The translations under genes were made by a program, and so were the position numbers. A DNA stretch of 64,000 bases, taken from contig NZ_BDCC01000070.1 in assembly GCF_001613305.1 (NCBI RefSeq), positions 19,330 through 83,329 on the forward strand, in the 5' to 3' direction. The notes under the pieces were generated by a model. The model searched no databases and was not told the DNA's origin. It saw nothing but the letters and a program-made list of their open reading frames with translations. This DNA comes from Nocardia vaccinii NBRC 15922 (GTDB taxonomy: Bacteria > Actinomycetota > Actinomycetes > Mycobacteriales > Mycobacteriaceae). This document shows, in pieces, positions 26,428 through 35,702 of this stretch (its first letter is position 1; each line of letters opens with the position of its first letter).

Positions 26428-26762
26428 GTTGGCGGATCTGTTCCAGTGGGATTCGTCACCGTATCCCGGATTTCGCCGCGCCGCGCTCCTCGCTCCACGG
26501 TGGACAAGACTCACGAGATTCCAGTAAACGTTATCTTCGAAAGGCGGGCTGCTAGATGGTGAGGTGGCAACTTGACCTGTCCTTCCTGGCCGTGAGGCAG
26601 TCCATGAACCCGCCCGTAAGTGTGCGCTGGCCGCCGGTTTTCCTCGGGCATTGCCCTGTTGATCGGGCGGCGGCTCGACCTGACGACTGTGTCAGATCGC
26701 CCCATCATCAAGGCTGCGCCTATTCGACGCTGTTTCCGCCAGGCTTGTGCGCAAGCAAGGAG

Positions 26763-27824
26763 CTACGGGTGATCTGTCGGTATAACGTAAACATGCCCAT
26801 CCTGGTGAAGGGGAAAGCAAGAGGTGTAGTAAGGTACGTATCCCGCGAATGTCAGGTTTTCGGTACGGCAGTAGAATCCCGATGTCGGCGAGCTTATTGG
26901 GACTGCAGCCATAGACGCTTGAAGCCCTTCGGATATATGAGCCTCGATCAGCTCCTGCGCGTCTTCGCAGCTGAGGTTCAATCCATTGACCTTAATGATC
27001 CCGATGATTCCGCTGTTCGGGTACGTAACATTGCCGCAGTCAGGTCCGAATCCGACGATACTTAGGTTGGGGCACTGATTATGTAGCGCCGAGCTAGTGA
27101 TATCGACCATCGCCGTGGTCATTGCAACGATGTCCTGGTCGCTTAGGTGGTCCACCAAGCTGGCTTGGTGTAGAGCATATTGTATCTTTGCGGCATTGGC
27201 TGATTTGGATTCTTTTTCGAGAGAGTCTATTCGCCGACCAATACTTTCCGAACGTTCGTTTCGACCTGCTGCTGGATTTTGAATTGTCGTGTGCAGCCAC
27301 GTCTCGGCGTTGGCAAGTACGCGGTCCGCGCCGCCCGTTTGATCTAGAGCGGCCTGATTGCATATCCTTCTGCCGATACCGCGAATCAGACCGGGTGTGT
27401 TTCGGTATGTGGGTATGTCCTCCGGGGCTATCGCGAGATCGAACCACGTTCTTGCCAGCAACGGGCACACGGTTGCAGTAAATCGCGCGTCCCCACCTTC
27501 TGGGAGATCAGACCCGACAAATGCTTCGATCAGCTCAGGTCGCGTCTCCTCGGGTGTGGAGAGAGCCTCGATGAATTGCTTCCACCAGCCTCGGGCTATA
27601 GCGCTTCCCTTGATATACTCACCAGTGAAGGAGTCGTGGAGGTAAGTTTGTGTGTGGGCGACATATATCTGGTTCGGCTCAGAGTTGACCCCTGTTGAAT
27701 TTACGCACGTCGTCGTACCGTATGATCCGGCCTGCCGAGTTTCTCCGCCGCACGCGGCGGAGAAACTCGATACCAGCAGGACAACGACAATCAGAATCAG
27801 TTTTCGTGTCTGAGTAGAAGGCAT
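26763..27824 (-). CDS. Lipoprotein of unknown function
   Basis: 353 residues with a lipobox (VSSFSAAC, acylated Cys near residue 25) after a basic/hydrophobic signal. The mature domain has paired Cys (DCGNV, NLSCEDAQELIEAHI, FYCRTENL, SCFPLH) and an acidic-helical middle region. No family recognised. Its start lies inside the 3' end of the upstream membrane-protein gene (28-nt overlap), so the two form an operon. Base composition is visibly lower in GC than the surrounding genes, which suggests acquisition from elsewhere. Confidence 0.75.
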   Translation of the reverse strand: MPSTQTRKLILIVVVLLVSSFSAACGGETRQAGSYGTTTCVNSTGVNSEPNQIYVAHTQTYLHDSFTGEYIKGSAIARGWWKQFIEALSTPEETRPELIEAFVGSDLPEGGDARFTATVCPLLARTWFDLAIAPEDIPTYRNTPGLIRGIGRRICNQAALDQTGGADRVLANAETWLHTTIQNPAAGRNERSESIGRRIDSLEKESKSANAAKIQYALHQASLVDHLSDQDIVAMTTAMVDITSSALHNQCPNLSIVGFGPDCGNVTYPNSGIIGIIKVNGLNLSCEDAQELIEAHISEGLQASMAAVPISSPTSGFYCRTENLTFAGYVPYYTSCFPLHQDGHVYVIPTDHP

Positions 27825-28675
27825 TCTACCGTCACCCGATCTACGTATCCGTGAAGACTATTGAATTCCGGCCATGTAACTAGACGTGACACGAGAGGCC
27901 ACTCGTGACCTGTTGAGTCGACCGCTATAATCGTTGTCAGCGCGTGAGTATTATCGAGCTGCGTTGCTGTTTCGTTCGACACACTCAGTACAAAGACTAC
28001 GTTTTGATTTCCTGCATTTTCTATGTCAACAGGACGGCCTGCACATACCGCACTCTGGTAATGCTCCAGTTTGTAAGACAGACTACCAGCTTGCATCTTG
28101 AATTCGACGAGGTCAATGCGCGCGCCTGTCTCGTTGTGAATTACTCCGCTGAATACTTCGTTTGTATAATTGGTCGACGACGAGTTCGGCGCGTGTATTT
28201 GGAGAGATTTCCCATAGAAAGGCAGTCCGTCCACGTACAGGTGTGGGGTCGGAGCGGCCCCCACCTTCCTTGTGAGCGCTCGGTAGCCGCCCAGAATTCC
28301 TACGCCAATCGCGATGATCATAGCCAAAACCACAAGTATTCGCGTGCTTCGATTCAGTGAAATGGCTGCGACATGATCCTTCATGAATGGCAGGCCGAGG
28401 CATATATTTATCGCGGATAGGATCAGGCCCACCGCTGCGATGTATAGCGCGACTTGACCGTGACCCAAGATCATTACCCATAGCGCCCCGACTGCGGGGA
28501 CCAGGAGAATCAGTGCCGTGAGTAGCGCTCTGTCCAGCATTCGAGTCTGCCGAGGCGTAGACTCCGTGGTTTTTGCAGGAGATGCTGCTTCTCGCCTTGT
28601 AGGTTTCGCCGACTTCGCTGGCTTTCGACTTTCAACCGCATTGCGTCCAGTTCGACTGTTTCGACTATTCATCAC
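27797..28675 (-). CDS. Membrane protein with extracytoplasmic domain
   Basis: 292 residues. A Lys/Arg-rich cytoplasmic N-terminus (~45 residues) precedes three or four membrane helices (ALLTALILLVPAVGALWV, VALYIAAVGLILSAINICLG, ILVVLAMIIAIGVGILGG). A soluble domain (~140 residues) follows, with VFSGVIHNETGARIDLVEFK and an isolated Cys pair. The layout resembles DUF4352-like secreted-domain proteins but no family is certain. It is translationally coupled to the lipoprotein gene and shares its lower GC. Confidence 0.75.
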   Translation of the reverse strand: MMNSRNSRTGRNAVESRKPAKSAKPTRREAASPAKTTESTPRQTRMLDRALLTALILLVPAVGALWVMILGHGQVALYIAAVGLILSAINICLGLPFMKDHVAAISLNRSTRILVVLAMIIAIGVGILGGYRALTRKVGAAPTPHLYVDGLPFYGKSLQIHAPNSSSTNYTNEVFSGVIHNETGARIDLVEFKMQAGSLSYKLEHYQSAVCAGRPVDIENAGNQNVVFVLSVSNETATQLDNTHALTTIIAVDSTGHEWPLVSRLVTWPEFNSLHGYVDRVTVECLLLRHEN

Positions 28676-29880
28676 TCTCCGATGGGCGTTACCAATAGTA
28701 TCCCGAGCTAAGCGGAAAAATATCTATTTATTTGATGGTCGAAATTCGCGGCGCGTGTTGCGGACTCATAAAGACATTTCGGGCTTCTGCCGGTACTGTC
28801 AGGCGATGCTGCAACCCGTGAACGTAGGAACTGGTTGATAAGATGACGGATTCTAAAAGCGGCAAATCCGGCGCGCCCATCTCGGATCGCCATATCTCGA
28901 GAGGCGAGTTTGACCGCAGGTCGTCAGCGCACCCTAATTCGCTGGTGCGATGAGCAATCGCACAGAAGTCATCTGCCCTGGGTGCGCTGTCGACGACGCC
29001 ATCTGTAGATTTCGACAGCAGTCGACCGGCAAACTTACTTTTTCTCACGTCGTCCTCCCGCCGCTGTGTGCCCCGCTGCGGCCGAGCGGCCCGGGGACTA
29101 CCAGGCACAATCGCCCCGAGCGGTGTCGTGTTACATCCCGGACCTCGCGGGCTACCTAGTACTCCAGCCCGACTACGTGATCGGGCCATGCGGCGCCCTG
29201 GATGCTGCTGCTTGTGGAATTGGGTACCGTCATTGGATCGAGCTGAGCGATCGGCGGGGCGCTCCCGGGCGAACCCGGTAGCTGGTGCGAGCTTGCCTTC
29301 GGGCTCACTCTCATTGGACACCACGGACGGCCCGCTCGATAAATGGGTCTCGCAACACTCGCTCGGACTCACCCGACCGGCGCACTAGGCGCGAAAGCAA
29401 CCTGCAACGCGGAATGCTCTGCGCCCCAATCGACCTTGTGGTTGGTCAGCCCTTGGGCGACGAGGTCGACTCTCCCGCTCCCGGGCGGTGAGCGTGCCGA
29501 AGCGCCCGGGCCCCGCGCGGCGCGGGCCGGGGTTGGCTTTCCAAGACGTAGTCGATCGTGGCGTCGAGATCTAGTTGAGCGCCTGCGTGCCGGGCCGTTT
29601 CGAATGCTCGGCGGCCCATTGTGCCCCCGTGGTGTTCGTTCGCAGCTATGACGGTGGGCCATCAAGCCCGGAGACAGCAGTGTTGTGGTGCTGTCGACTG
29701 CGACAAGGCCTGAGCGGCGCCGTCTTCGCTGTCGAAAGTGTAGTCATGGAACGGTTACGGGCCGCCCACGCGGCTGAAGCTCTCCGCCGAGGAGACGTCG
29801 GGTTCGGAGAATAGGGCGAATCGTCTGTTCGTGCTTCGCGAATTTCCGGAACACTTCGCGCTCCTGGTTACGCTGCTCGT
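28676..29880. other. Gene-poor stretch
   Basis: Frames here (for example minus 28728-29372) are Arg/Ser/Pro-rich shadows without domains or RBS. It probably holds the promoter of the membrane-protein/lipoprotein pair near 28680-28740, which is A/T-rich, plus decayed sequence. Confidence 0.4.
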
Positions 29881-30741
29881 GTGAGTCCGACAGCGTCCGC
29901 GCCGACAACAGGTCATCTGGATATCGTGTGTGTGCACGGGCTCCGAGAGGGAGTGTCCGATCGCGCGGTCGGGACCCTGAACTCGATCGATACCGGCGCA
30001 TCCCTCTCTGGTGCGGCTTCGTATATCGCAAACGTTCTGCAGGGTGACGTCGAGATACGCCGGCGCATGGCCAGCATCTCCCACGCGATCGTGCACCTGC
30101 TTGAGGAGAAGCGGTATCAGCAGCAGGTCGGATGCTCAGCTCCCCGTCAATGGGCCGGGCCCGGTTCGTTCCCTGCTGGTGAGCTCAAGCTGGGAATGGT
30201 CGATATCGAGCAGAAGGTCTTCTCTGCTTGCGATGGATCGGTCGGAACCGAAGTCTGGCAGGTAAACGGCGACCACCCATCGGCGTTCGTACGTGTGGGT
30301 GACGCCGTCGCGACGTTCTGGCATGACGCCGGGAGTAGCCTACCTCGCCAGCGCGATGAGCTTGCTCTTTGTCGGAGCGCCGACGGCCATATGTGGTCGG
30401 CTGTGGGCAGTGGCAGGAGCGCCTTCATGGATGCGCTGCTGCTAGTCGGCTCTGCAGTTGTTACTTCATTCCACTATGACTGGCGTGTCACACACACTGC
30501 CCGGGTGGTGACCGATCTGTCGGGGCACGTCACTCACGGCACGCGCCTGACCAGCACCCGGTATCTGCTTCGCACCATTTGGCGGTGCCGAATGCGCGCT
30601 TCGCGCAATGCAGGAGGAACAGTTCCCAGTTTCGAGGCGCGCGAGACCAGTCGGCTTGAGCGCTCAAAGAGACTGGGTGAGCGGGTATTCGGCTCGGCGG
30701 ACGAGGTTCGCCTGCGCCCACTGCGCCGGGGGCCTTGCTGA
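29881..30741 (+). CDS. Hypothetical protein, doubtful
   Basis: A 286-codon frame from GTG 29881 with stretches that look protein-like (GHLDIVCVHGLREGVSDRAV, YIANVLQGDVEIRRRMASIS, AFMDALLLVGSAVVTSFHYD) and no recognised domain. The last ~25 codons run into the IS256 remnant, so the native C-terminus is probably lost. It could be a decayed gene. Start uncertain. Confidence 0.3.
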   Translation: MSPTASAPTTGHLDIVCVHGLREGVSDRAVGTLNSIDTGASLSGAASYIANVLQGDVEIRRRMASISHAIVHLLEEKRYQQQVGCSAPRQWAGPGSFPAGELKLGMVDIEQKVFSACDGSVGTEVWQVNGDHPSAFVRVGDAVATFWHDAGSSLPRQRDELALCRSADGHMWSAVGSGRSAFMDALLLVGSAVVTSFHYDWRVTHTARVVTDLSGHVTHGTRLTSTRYLLRTIWRCRMRASRNAGGTVPSFEARETSRLERSKRLGERVFGSADEVRLRPLRRGPC

Positions 30742-30755
30742 TGATCCGGAGCCCG

Positions 30756-31149
30756 CTGGTACCCCGTTCAACCGGCGCTGGCGCTTGCGAACGATCTGCG
30801 GCTCGAAACTCCCCTCCCGGTCACGCGGGACGTCGATCTCGACCGGACCGACATCGGTCACTACCGTCTTGGCTCGGGTACCGTTGCGGGAGTCGGGTGT
30901 TCCACGCCCAGCCGGGTCGCCGTGCTCGTAACCGAGGTGGTCGGTGATCTCGCCGTCGAGGGCGGATTCGACCACCAGCTTCGTCAGCTGCGCCAGCAGC
31001 CCATCTTCGCCGGTCAGCTGCAGCCCGCTGGCGCGGGCCTGGGCGACCAGCTCGCCCACCAATTCGGTGTTCAAGTCCGTCTTCGCCTGCTTGCGCTTGC
31101 CCACCGCAGCAGTATCGGCCACATCGACCATTGTCGTATCAGATATCAA
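30756..31149 (-). pseudogene. N-terminal remnant of an IS256-family (Mutator) transposase
   Basis: LVGELVAQARASGLQLTGEDG, HLGYEHGDPAGRG, SRNGTRAKTVVTDVGPVEID and PRDREGSFEPQIVRKRQRR are the typical N-terminal 130 residues of IS256 transposases. The frame leaves the family after RLNGV and all catalytic DDE residues are missing. It marks an old deletion junction with the upstream hypothetical frame. No gene is seen in 31150-31525. Confidence 0.8.
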
Positions 31150-31525
31150 GTGCCACTCCTTGATTCGGAGTTACACCGTTGTTTGTACAGTCCCTGGCTC
31201 CGAGCTAATACGCCGACGAGTGTGGATCAAAAGAACAGCATTTGCGCGGCCTTGTAATACTAGTACTGAGACGCGTCATGTTGAGATGAGTAGATTTGTG
31301 CAGGTCAGACGATTGTGGCGGCGTTAGTCGAGGGCGAGCCTGCGGAGGTGCAGGAGTACTCGAGCTGGGTACTGGTCACCACGTCGCCGATCGCGGCCGC
31401 TCCCGGTGCGGCGGGTTCGGTCTAGAGCTGATCGGATCCTTCTGGGTGGCTCTGGCACACGCCGAGCAGAGGGGCGAGTCGGGCTACCGCCTCCCTCAGG
31501 GCGCATGGCAGTTCGACGGGGCCGA

Positions 31526-32374
31526 TCAGCGGTTTGTGCGACCGAGGTCGATGGGGAGTTGTACTCCGGTGACGTGGCGCGCTTCGTTCGAGGCAATCCA
31601 TGCCACGGCCGCTGCGATGTCGTCGGCGTGGCTGGCTTCGTCGGGGAGTGCTCCGACGTAGAGAGCGCCCAGCTCTGGTTGCTCATCGAGTAGCTCGAAG
31701 AGCTCATGAACGATGAGGTCTGTCTTCACGCCGAACGGGTGCACTGAGTTGACCCGGATGCGGTGCGGGGCGAGTTCGTTGGCCAGTGTTTTCGCGAGAC
31801 CGGTCACCCCGTGTTTTGCGGCCACGTAGTCGGCCAGGAGGGGGAGGCCGGTCAGGCCGGCAACGGAGCTGGTGAAGACGATGGCTCCGCCGGTGCCCTG
31901 TTGGATCATGATCGGCACCGCCGCTTTGGCGGTGTGGAACGCCCCGTCGAGGTTGTTGGAGATGGTTTCTCGCCACTGTTCGGAGCTGATCTCCCAGGCT
32001 CGGGCGGCGGTTGTCATCCCGGCGTTGGCAACCACCACGTCGAGTCGACCCAGTTCCATGACGCCGGCAATCAGGTCCGCGTTGAGGGCCTCGAAGTCCT
32101 TCACGTCGGTGACGCTGGTGATGATCCGCCGCCCCAGTTCTTCGACGGCATGGGCGGTGGCTTCGAGGTCGCGAACGGACGCGCCGGGGTAGCGCGTCGT
32201 GGGCAGGTCTGCGCAGATGTCCATCGCGATGATGTCGGCGCCCTCTGCGGCGAAGCGGATCGCCTCGGAACGTCCTTGTCCGCGTGCGGCGCCGGTGATC
32301 GCGACGACTTGTCCTTCGTATCGGCGACTGTTCGGTGCGCTGGGGATGGGTGCTTCGGGTACTGCGCTGCTCAC
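31526..32374 (-). CDS. SDR oxidoreductase, mycofactocin-coupled type
   Basis: 282 residues. The nucleotide-binding region VAITGAARGQGRSEAIRFA then EGADIIAMDICADL is the pattern of mycofactocin-dependent SDRs, with the long insert after the second strand. NAG (VVANAGMT), catalytic Ser (FTSSVAGLTG) and YxxxK (YVAAKHG) are present. Such enzymes keep NAD bound and pass electrons to mycofactocin. It is the last gene of the minus-strand catabolic run that starts at the acyl-CoA synthetase and probably oxidises an alcohol or hydroxyacyl intermediate. Confidence 0.85.
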   Translation of the reverse strand: MSSAVPEAPIPSAPNSRRYEGQVVAITGAARGQGRSEAIRFAAEGADIIAMDICADLPTTRYPGASVRDLEATAHAVEELGRRIITSVTDVKDFEALNADLIAGVMELGRLDVVVANAGMTTAARAWEISSEQWRETISNNLDGAFHTAKAAVPIMIQQGTGGAIVFTSSVAGLTGLPLLADYVAAKHGVTGLAKTLANELAPHRIRVNSVHPFGVKTDLIVHELFELLDEQPELGALYVGALPDEASHADDIAAAVAWIASNEARHVTGVQLPIDLGRTNR

Positions 32375-32429
32375 GGGTGCCTCTCGTGTGGGGTGTACGG
32401 CAGGTGGTGTCGTGTGCGGGCTCGCGCAC

Positions 32430-33188
32430 TCAGCGGATGGACGATCCGATGCCGAGGCCGCCGTCGACGTCGAGGACGATGCCGCTGACGTACCGAGCGC
32501 CGGGTGAGGCGAGGTAGGCGGCGGCTTCGGCGATGTCGTCGGGGGATCCGGTGGCGCGTTGGGGGACTTTCGAGATGAGCTTGTCGCGGGCGGCGTCGTT
32601 CATCGATGCGAGCATGGGGGTTTCGATGAGGCCGGGTGCGATGGCGTTGGCGGTGATTCCGTCGCGGGCGGTCTCGAGCGCGATGGTGCGGGTGAGGCCG
32701 ACGATGCCGGCTTTGGCGGCGACGTAGTTCGCTTGGCCGTAGTTGCCGCGCCAACTCATGGACGAGAAGGACACGATGCGGCCGTAGCGCCGGGAGCGCA
32801 TGTGGGGAAGTGCTGCGCGTGTGCAGTAGAAGGCGCCGGTGAGCGATGTGTCGACGACCGATCGCCAGTCGTTGTCGTCGATGTTCTCGATCTTGTTGTC
32901 GCGGATGATCCCGGCGTTGTTGACCAGCACGTCGATGCGGCCGTGCTCGTCTCCTACGCGATCGATCCACGCGGTCACGCTGGCCGAGTCCGTGACGTCG
33001 ACGTGGTGGGCGCTGCACACGCGGTCGAAATCGCGACGTAGCCGATCGGCGACCTCCTCGGCGGCGACGACGTTCACATCGGCGATGGCGACCTTGGCGC
33101 CTTCGGATGCGAAGCGGGTGGCCATCGCGGTGCCGAGGCCTTGGGCGCCTCCGGTGACGAGGACGACCTGGTCGGTGAATCGGTTCAT
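32430..33188 (-). CDS. SDR oxidoreductase, FabG-like
   Basis: 252 residues with the classical SDR set: VLVTGGAQGLGTAMATRFA, NNAG (VLVNNAGIIRDN), Ser in IVSFSSMSWRGN, YVAAK and a C-terminal YVSGIVLDVDGGLGIG. It is probably an NAD(P)-dependent 3-hydroxyacyl or alcohol dehydrogenase. Its start lies 7 nt from the stop of the crotonase-family gene, so it belongs to the same operon and may oxidise the hydrated CoA ester. Confidence 0.88.
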   Translation of the reverse strand: MNRFTDQVVLVTGGAQGLGTAMATRFASEGAKVAIADVNVVAAEEVADRLRRDFDRVCSAHHVDVTDSASVTAWIDRVGDEHGRIDVLVNNAGIIRDNKIENIDDNDWRSVVDTSLTGAFYCTRAALPHMRSRRYGRIVSFSSMSWRGNYGQANYVAAKAGIVGLTRTIALETARDGITANAIAPGLIETPMLASMNDAARDKLISKVPQRATGSPDDIAEAAAYLASPGARYVSGIVLDVDGGLGIGSSIR

Positions 33189-33195
33189 GAGTTCC

Positions 33196-33990
33196 TCATT
33201 CGTCGTTGTCGGTGGTTCGCCGCGCGCTTCGTCGATCGGTGAACGCTCGAAGCGCTGCGGCGACGTCGCTGGATTGCCAGTGCCGTTCGAACATGTCCAG
33301 TTCGCGCCTCAGACCGTGCTGAATGGGCATCGACGCCGTGTCATGCAGCAGCTGCTTGTATCTCGCCTGGGCGGGGCCGTGACGGTCGGCGAGGGTTGTC
33401 GCGGCGCGCATCGCAGCGTCGAAAAGCTCGTGTTCGCATACGATCCGATGAATCCAACCGATTGACTCGAGTTCGCGAGCGCTGAGCAGATCGCCGGTGA
33501 GAGCGAGCCATCGTGCTGTCGATTCGCCGAGCCGGCGGGTGAGCCGGACACCGGCGCCGCCGGCGGGCATCAAGTTGTTCACTATGTGGCCGTCGCCGAT
33601 GAGTGCGGTGTCTGCGGCAACCACGACGTCGCACCCCAGGAGGATTTCCAGGCCGCCGGCGACAGCGTGCCCGTGTACTGCGGCCACGACAGGCAGGGAG
33701 CTTGTCTCCAGACGCGCGACGAGGTCGGAGACGGTGCGAAGGAAGTCGGTCGGGCTGCCTGTCCGCTCGTGTAGTGCCAGCAGATGGCTCAGGTCGGCTC
33801 CGGCGCAGAAGCTCGGACCGTTGCCGGTGATGAGCAGGCTGCGGGTGTCGGGGTCTTCCTCTGCGTGTGTCAGCGCGGTGTCGATGGCGGCGACAAGATT
33901 GTCGTCGAGGGCGTTTCGTCGTTCGGGGCGGTTGAGAGTGAGGATTCGGACTGGTCCGCGCTGTTCGACCTCGAGCGGGTGGGCGCTCAC
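33196..33990 (-). CDS. Enoyl-CoA hydratase/isomerase (crotonase) family
   Basis: 264 residues from GTG 33990, which overlaps the ligase stop as GTGA. Crotonase marks: LTLNRPERRNALDDNLV, GNGPSFCAGADLSHL and the oxyanion/first Glu region HAVAGGLEILLGCD. The usual second Glu (PE after FG) is replaced in IGDGHIVNNLMPAGG, so simple hydration may not be its reaction; isomerase, lyase or hydrolase activity is possible. It acts on the CoA thioester made by the preceding ligase. The duplicated locus at 49668-50101 keeps a piece of a paralogue with the same replacement. Confidence 0.85.
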   Translation of the reverse strand: MSAHPLEVEQRGPVRILTLNRPERRNALDDNLVAAIDTALTHAEEDPDTRSLLITGNGPSFCAGADLSHLLALHERTGSPTDFLRTVSDLVARLETSSLPVVAAVHGHAVAGGLEILLGCDVVVAADTALIGDGHIVNNLMPAGGAGVRLTRRLGESTARWLALTGDLLSARELESIGWIHRIVCEHELFDAAMRAATTLADRHGPAQARYKQLLHDTASMPIQHGLRRELDMFERHWQSSDVAAALRAFTDRRSARRTTDNDE

Positions 33991-35582
33991 GCGCGTGCCT
34001 CGGCCGCGCGGCGGCGCAGTTCCGCGCGCTGGACCTTCCCGCTGGGTGTCTTGGGTAGGGATTCCACAAAGTGGATGCGCCGGGGGTAGGCGTGCGCGGC
34101 GTAGTTCGTCTTGACCCAGTTCTGCAGCTCGGTGGCGAGTGCATCGGTGGCGGTCGTGTCGGCGGAGAGCACTACGTGGGCCACGACGACCTCTCCGCGA
34201 ACGGTGTCGGGTTCGGCGACGACCGCGCACTCGACCACCTCCGGGTGGCGCAGCAACGCCGATTCGACGTCGAAGGGACCGATGCGGTACCCGGCCATGA
34301 TGATGACGTCGTCGTCGCGTGCGGAGAACCGGATGAGGCCCTCGGCATCGATGGAGGCGGAGTCTCCGGTGGTGAAGAACCGCCCATCTCCGCAGAAGCG
34401 TGATTGCGCGTCAGCGGATTCGGCGTATCCGGTGAAGGTCATGAACGGACTGTCGGGGACGACGACGGCGAGCCTTCCTGTGGTTCCGGGTTCGGCGATG
34501 TCCTCGGAGTCGAGGTGCAGGATGGTGACCTCCCAGCCTGGCAGCGCAGACCCCATTGCCCCGGCGACGACGTCGCGGGCCAAGGCCGGGTGGTGGGCGA
34601 AGCCGATCGGCATGCCTAGCTCGGTCTGCCCGAAATGGTCATGGACGCGCAGCCCCAGAGTTGTGTCGGCCCAGTCGTTGACCTCTGGTGTGAGGGGCTC
34701 ACCTGCGCTGGACAACCGTTGCAGCGCCAGTCCTGTCGGCGGTGTCTCCGCGGCCGCGAGCAGTCCGCGGTAGACGGTGGGAGCTGCGGTGAAGTCGGTG
34801 ACCCGCAATTGGTCGAGGACCGCCCAGGTCGTTGCGGGGGTGAATCCGCCCTCGAGCAACACGGTGGGGATCCCGGCGGCGAGCGGAGCAGCGATCGCTG
34901 TGTACAGGCCATACGCCCAGCCGGGATCGGCACCGCACCAGAAGGTTGCGGCGGGATTGACCCCGAGGCCGAACTCCAGGTACCCGATCCATCCGGCGAG
35001 GTATCGAACCGGGTGAACCACGCCTTTGGGCGTGCCGGTTGTTCCCGAGGTGAACATGTGGACCAGCGGCGCGTTGGCGCCGACCGGGGTCGAACCCTCG
35101 AATGCTTCCGCCGCGGTGATCGCTCGGGTGATCCCGTCTGGTTGGTCGTCGAGAACGCCCACCTCCCAGCCGTTGGGAACCTTGTGGCGTTGATCGCGAT
35201 CGACGAGGACGAGCACAGTGCGCGACTCGGTGAGTCGCGCCTCGATGGCCTTCTCGGCGAATGCGGTGAACAGCGGGACATACACCGCGCCGACCCGCCA
35301 GATACCGAGGATGACGCTGACGAGGTCGCTGCTCTTTCCCATCACCGTGGCCACCCGATCTCCTCGGGTGACCCCACGATCGCGCAGGTACCCCGCCACC
35401 TGCGCCGATGAGGAGGACAGTTCAGCATAGCTGTAGCTGCGCCTGGACAGGTCGGCGGACACGATGGTCAACGCCGTGCGCTCGGCGGGGTGACGGTCAC
35501 ATAGCAACCATGTGACGTCGGCGTCGTCGGGTGCGAACGGGTTCAGAATCGCCTGAACGCGAGCACTGACATCGAGGGACAT
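33987..35582 (-). CDS. Acyl-CoA synthetase (AMP-forming)
   Basis: 531 residues from ATG 35582, preceded by AGGAGG. ANL-superfamily motifs: VHMFTSGTTGTPKGVVHP (P-loop), YGLYTAIAAPLA, VHDHFGQTELGM (A5), GRFFTTGDSA (A7), RDDDVIIMAGYRIGPFDVE (A8) and the C-terminal Lys in PKTPSGKVQRAELRR. It activates a carboxylic acid, probably the product of the CocE-type hydrolase, to its CoA ester. The relatives are medium-chain/benzoate-type ligases; the substrate is unknown. The 40-bp operator abuts its RBS, so it is probably repressed by the divergent TetR. Confidence 0.92.
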   Translation of the reverse strand: MSLDVSARVQAILNPFAPDDADVTWLLCDRHPAERTALTIVSADLSRRSYSYAELSSSSAQVAGYLRDRGVTRGDRVATVMGKSSDLVSVILGIWRVGAVYVPLFTAFAEKAIEARLTESRTVLVLVDRDQRHKVPNGWEVGVLDDQPDGITRAITAAEAFEGSTPVGANAPLVHMFTSGTTGTPKGVVHPVRYLAGWIGYLEFGLGVNPAATFWCGADPGWAYGLYTAIAAPLAAGIPTVLLEGGFTPATTWAVLDQLRVTDFTAAPTVYRGLLAAAETPPTGLALQRLSSAGEPLTPEVNDWADTTLGLRVHDHFGQTELGMPIGFAHHPALARDVVAGAMGSALPGWEVTILHLDSEDIAEPGTTGRLAVVVPDSPFMTFTGYAESADAQSRFCGDGRFFTTGDSASIDAEGLIRFSARDDDVIIMAGYRIGPFDVESALLRHPEVVECAVVAEPDTVRGEVVVAHVVLSADTTATDALATELQNWVKTNYAAHAYPRRIHFVESLPKTPSGKVQRAELRRRAAEARA

Positions 35583-35592
35583 CAAACCTCCT

Positions 35593-35632
35593 GGGTACCG
35601 AAAACGCTACGTTGGTACCCATGAACGTACCC
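35593..35632. promoter_or_regulatory. TetR operator, copy 1 (upstream of acyl-CoA synthetase)
   Basis: GGGTAC, 16 nt, GTACCC, 6 nt, GTACCC. The same arrangement occurs at 36396, 50435 and 51238. It sits directly upstream of the ligase RBS and 70 bp from the TetR start, as expected for a divergent promoter repressed and autoregulated by that TetR. Confidence 0.75.
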
Positions 35633-35702
35633 TACGAGTTGGGCCCTGTGAAGCCCGATCACCCGCGATCGGTGCAGCCGCAGCTGTAGGAAAATTCCGG
35701 AC

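Noticed and set aside
28728..29372. A 214-codon minus-strand ORF
   Set aside because: No RBS, no domain and a composition typical of a non-coding high-GC frame.
31324..31707. Minus-strand ORF after the mycofactocin-type SDR
   Set aside because: Arg-rich shadow, no start signal; overlaps the real SDR C-terminus.
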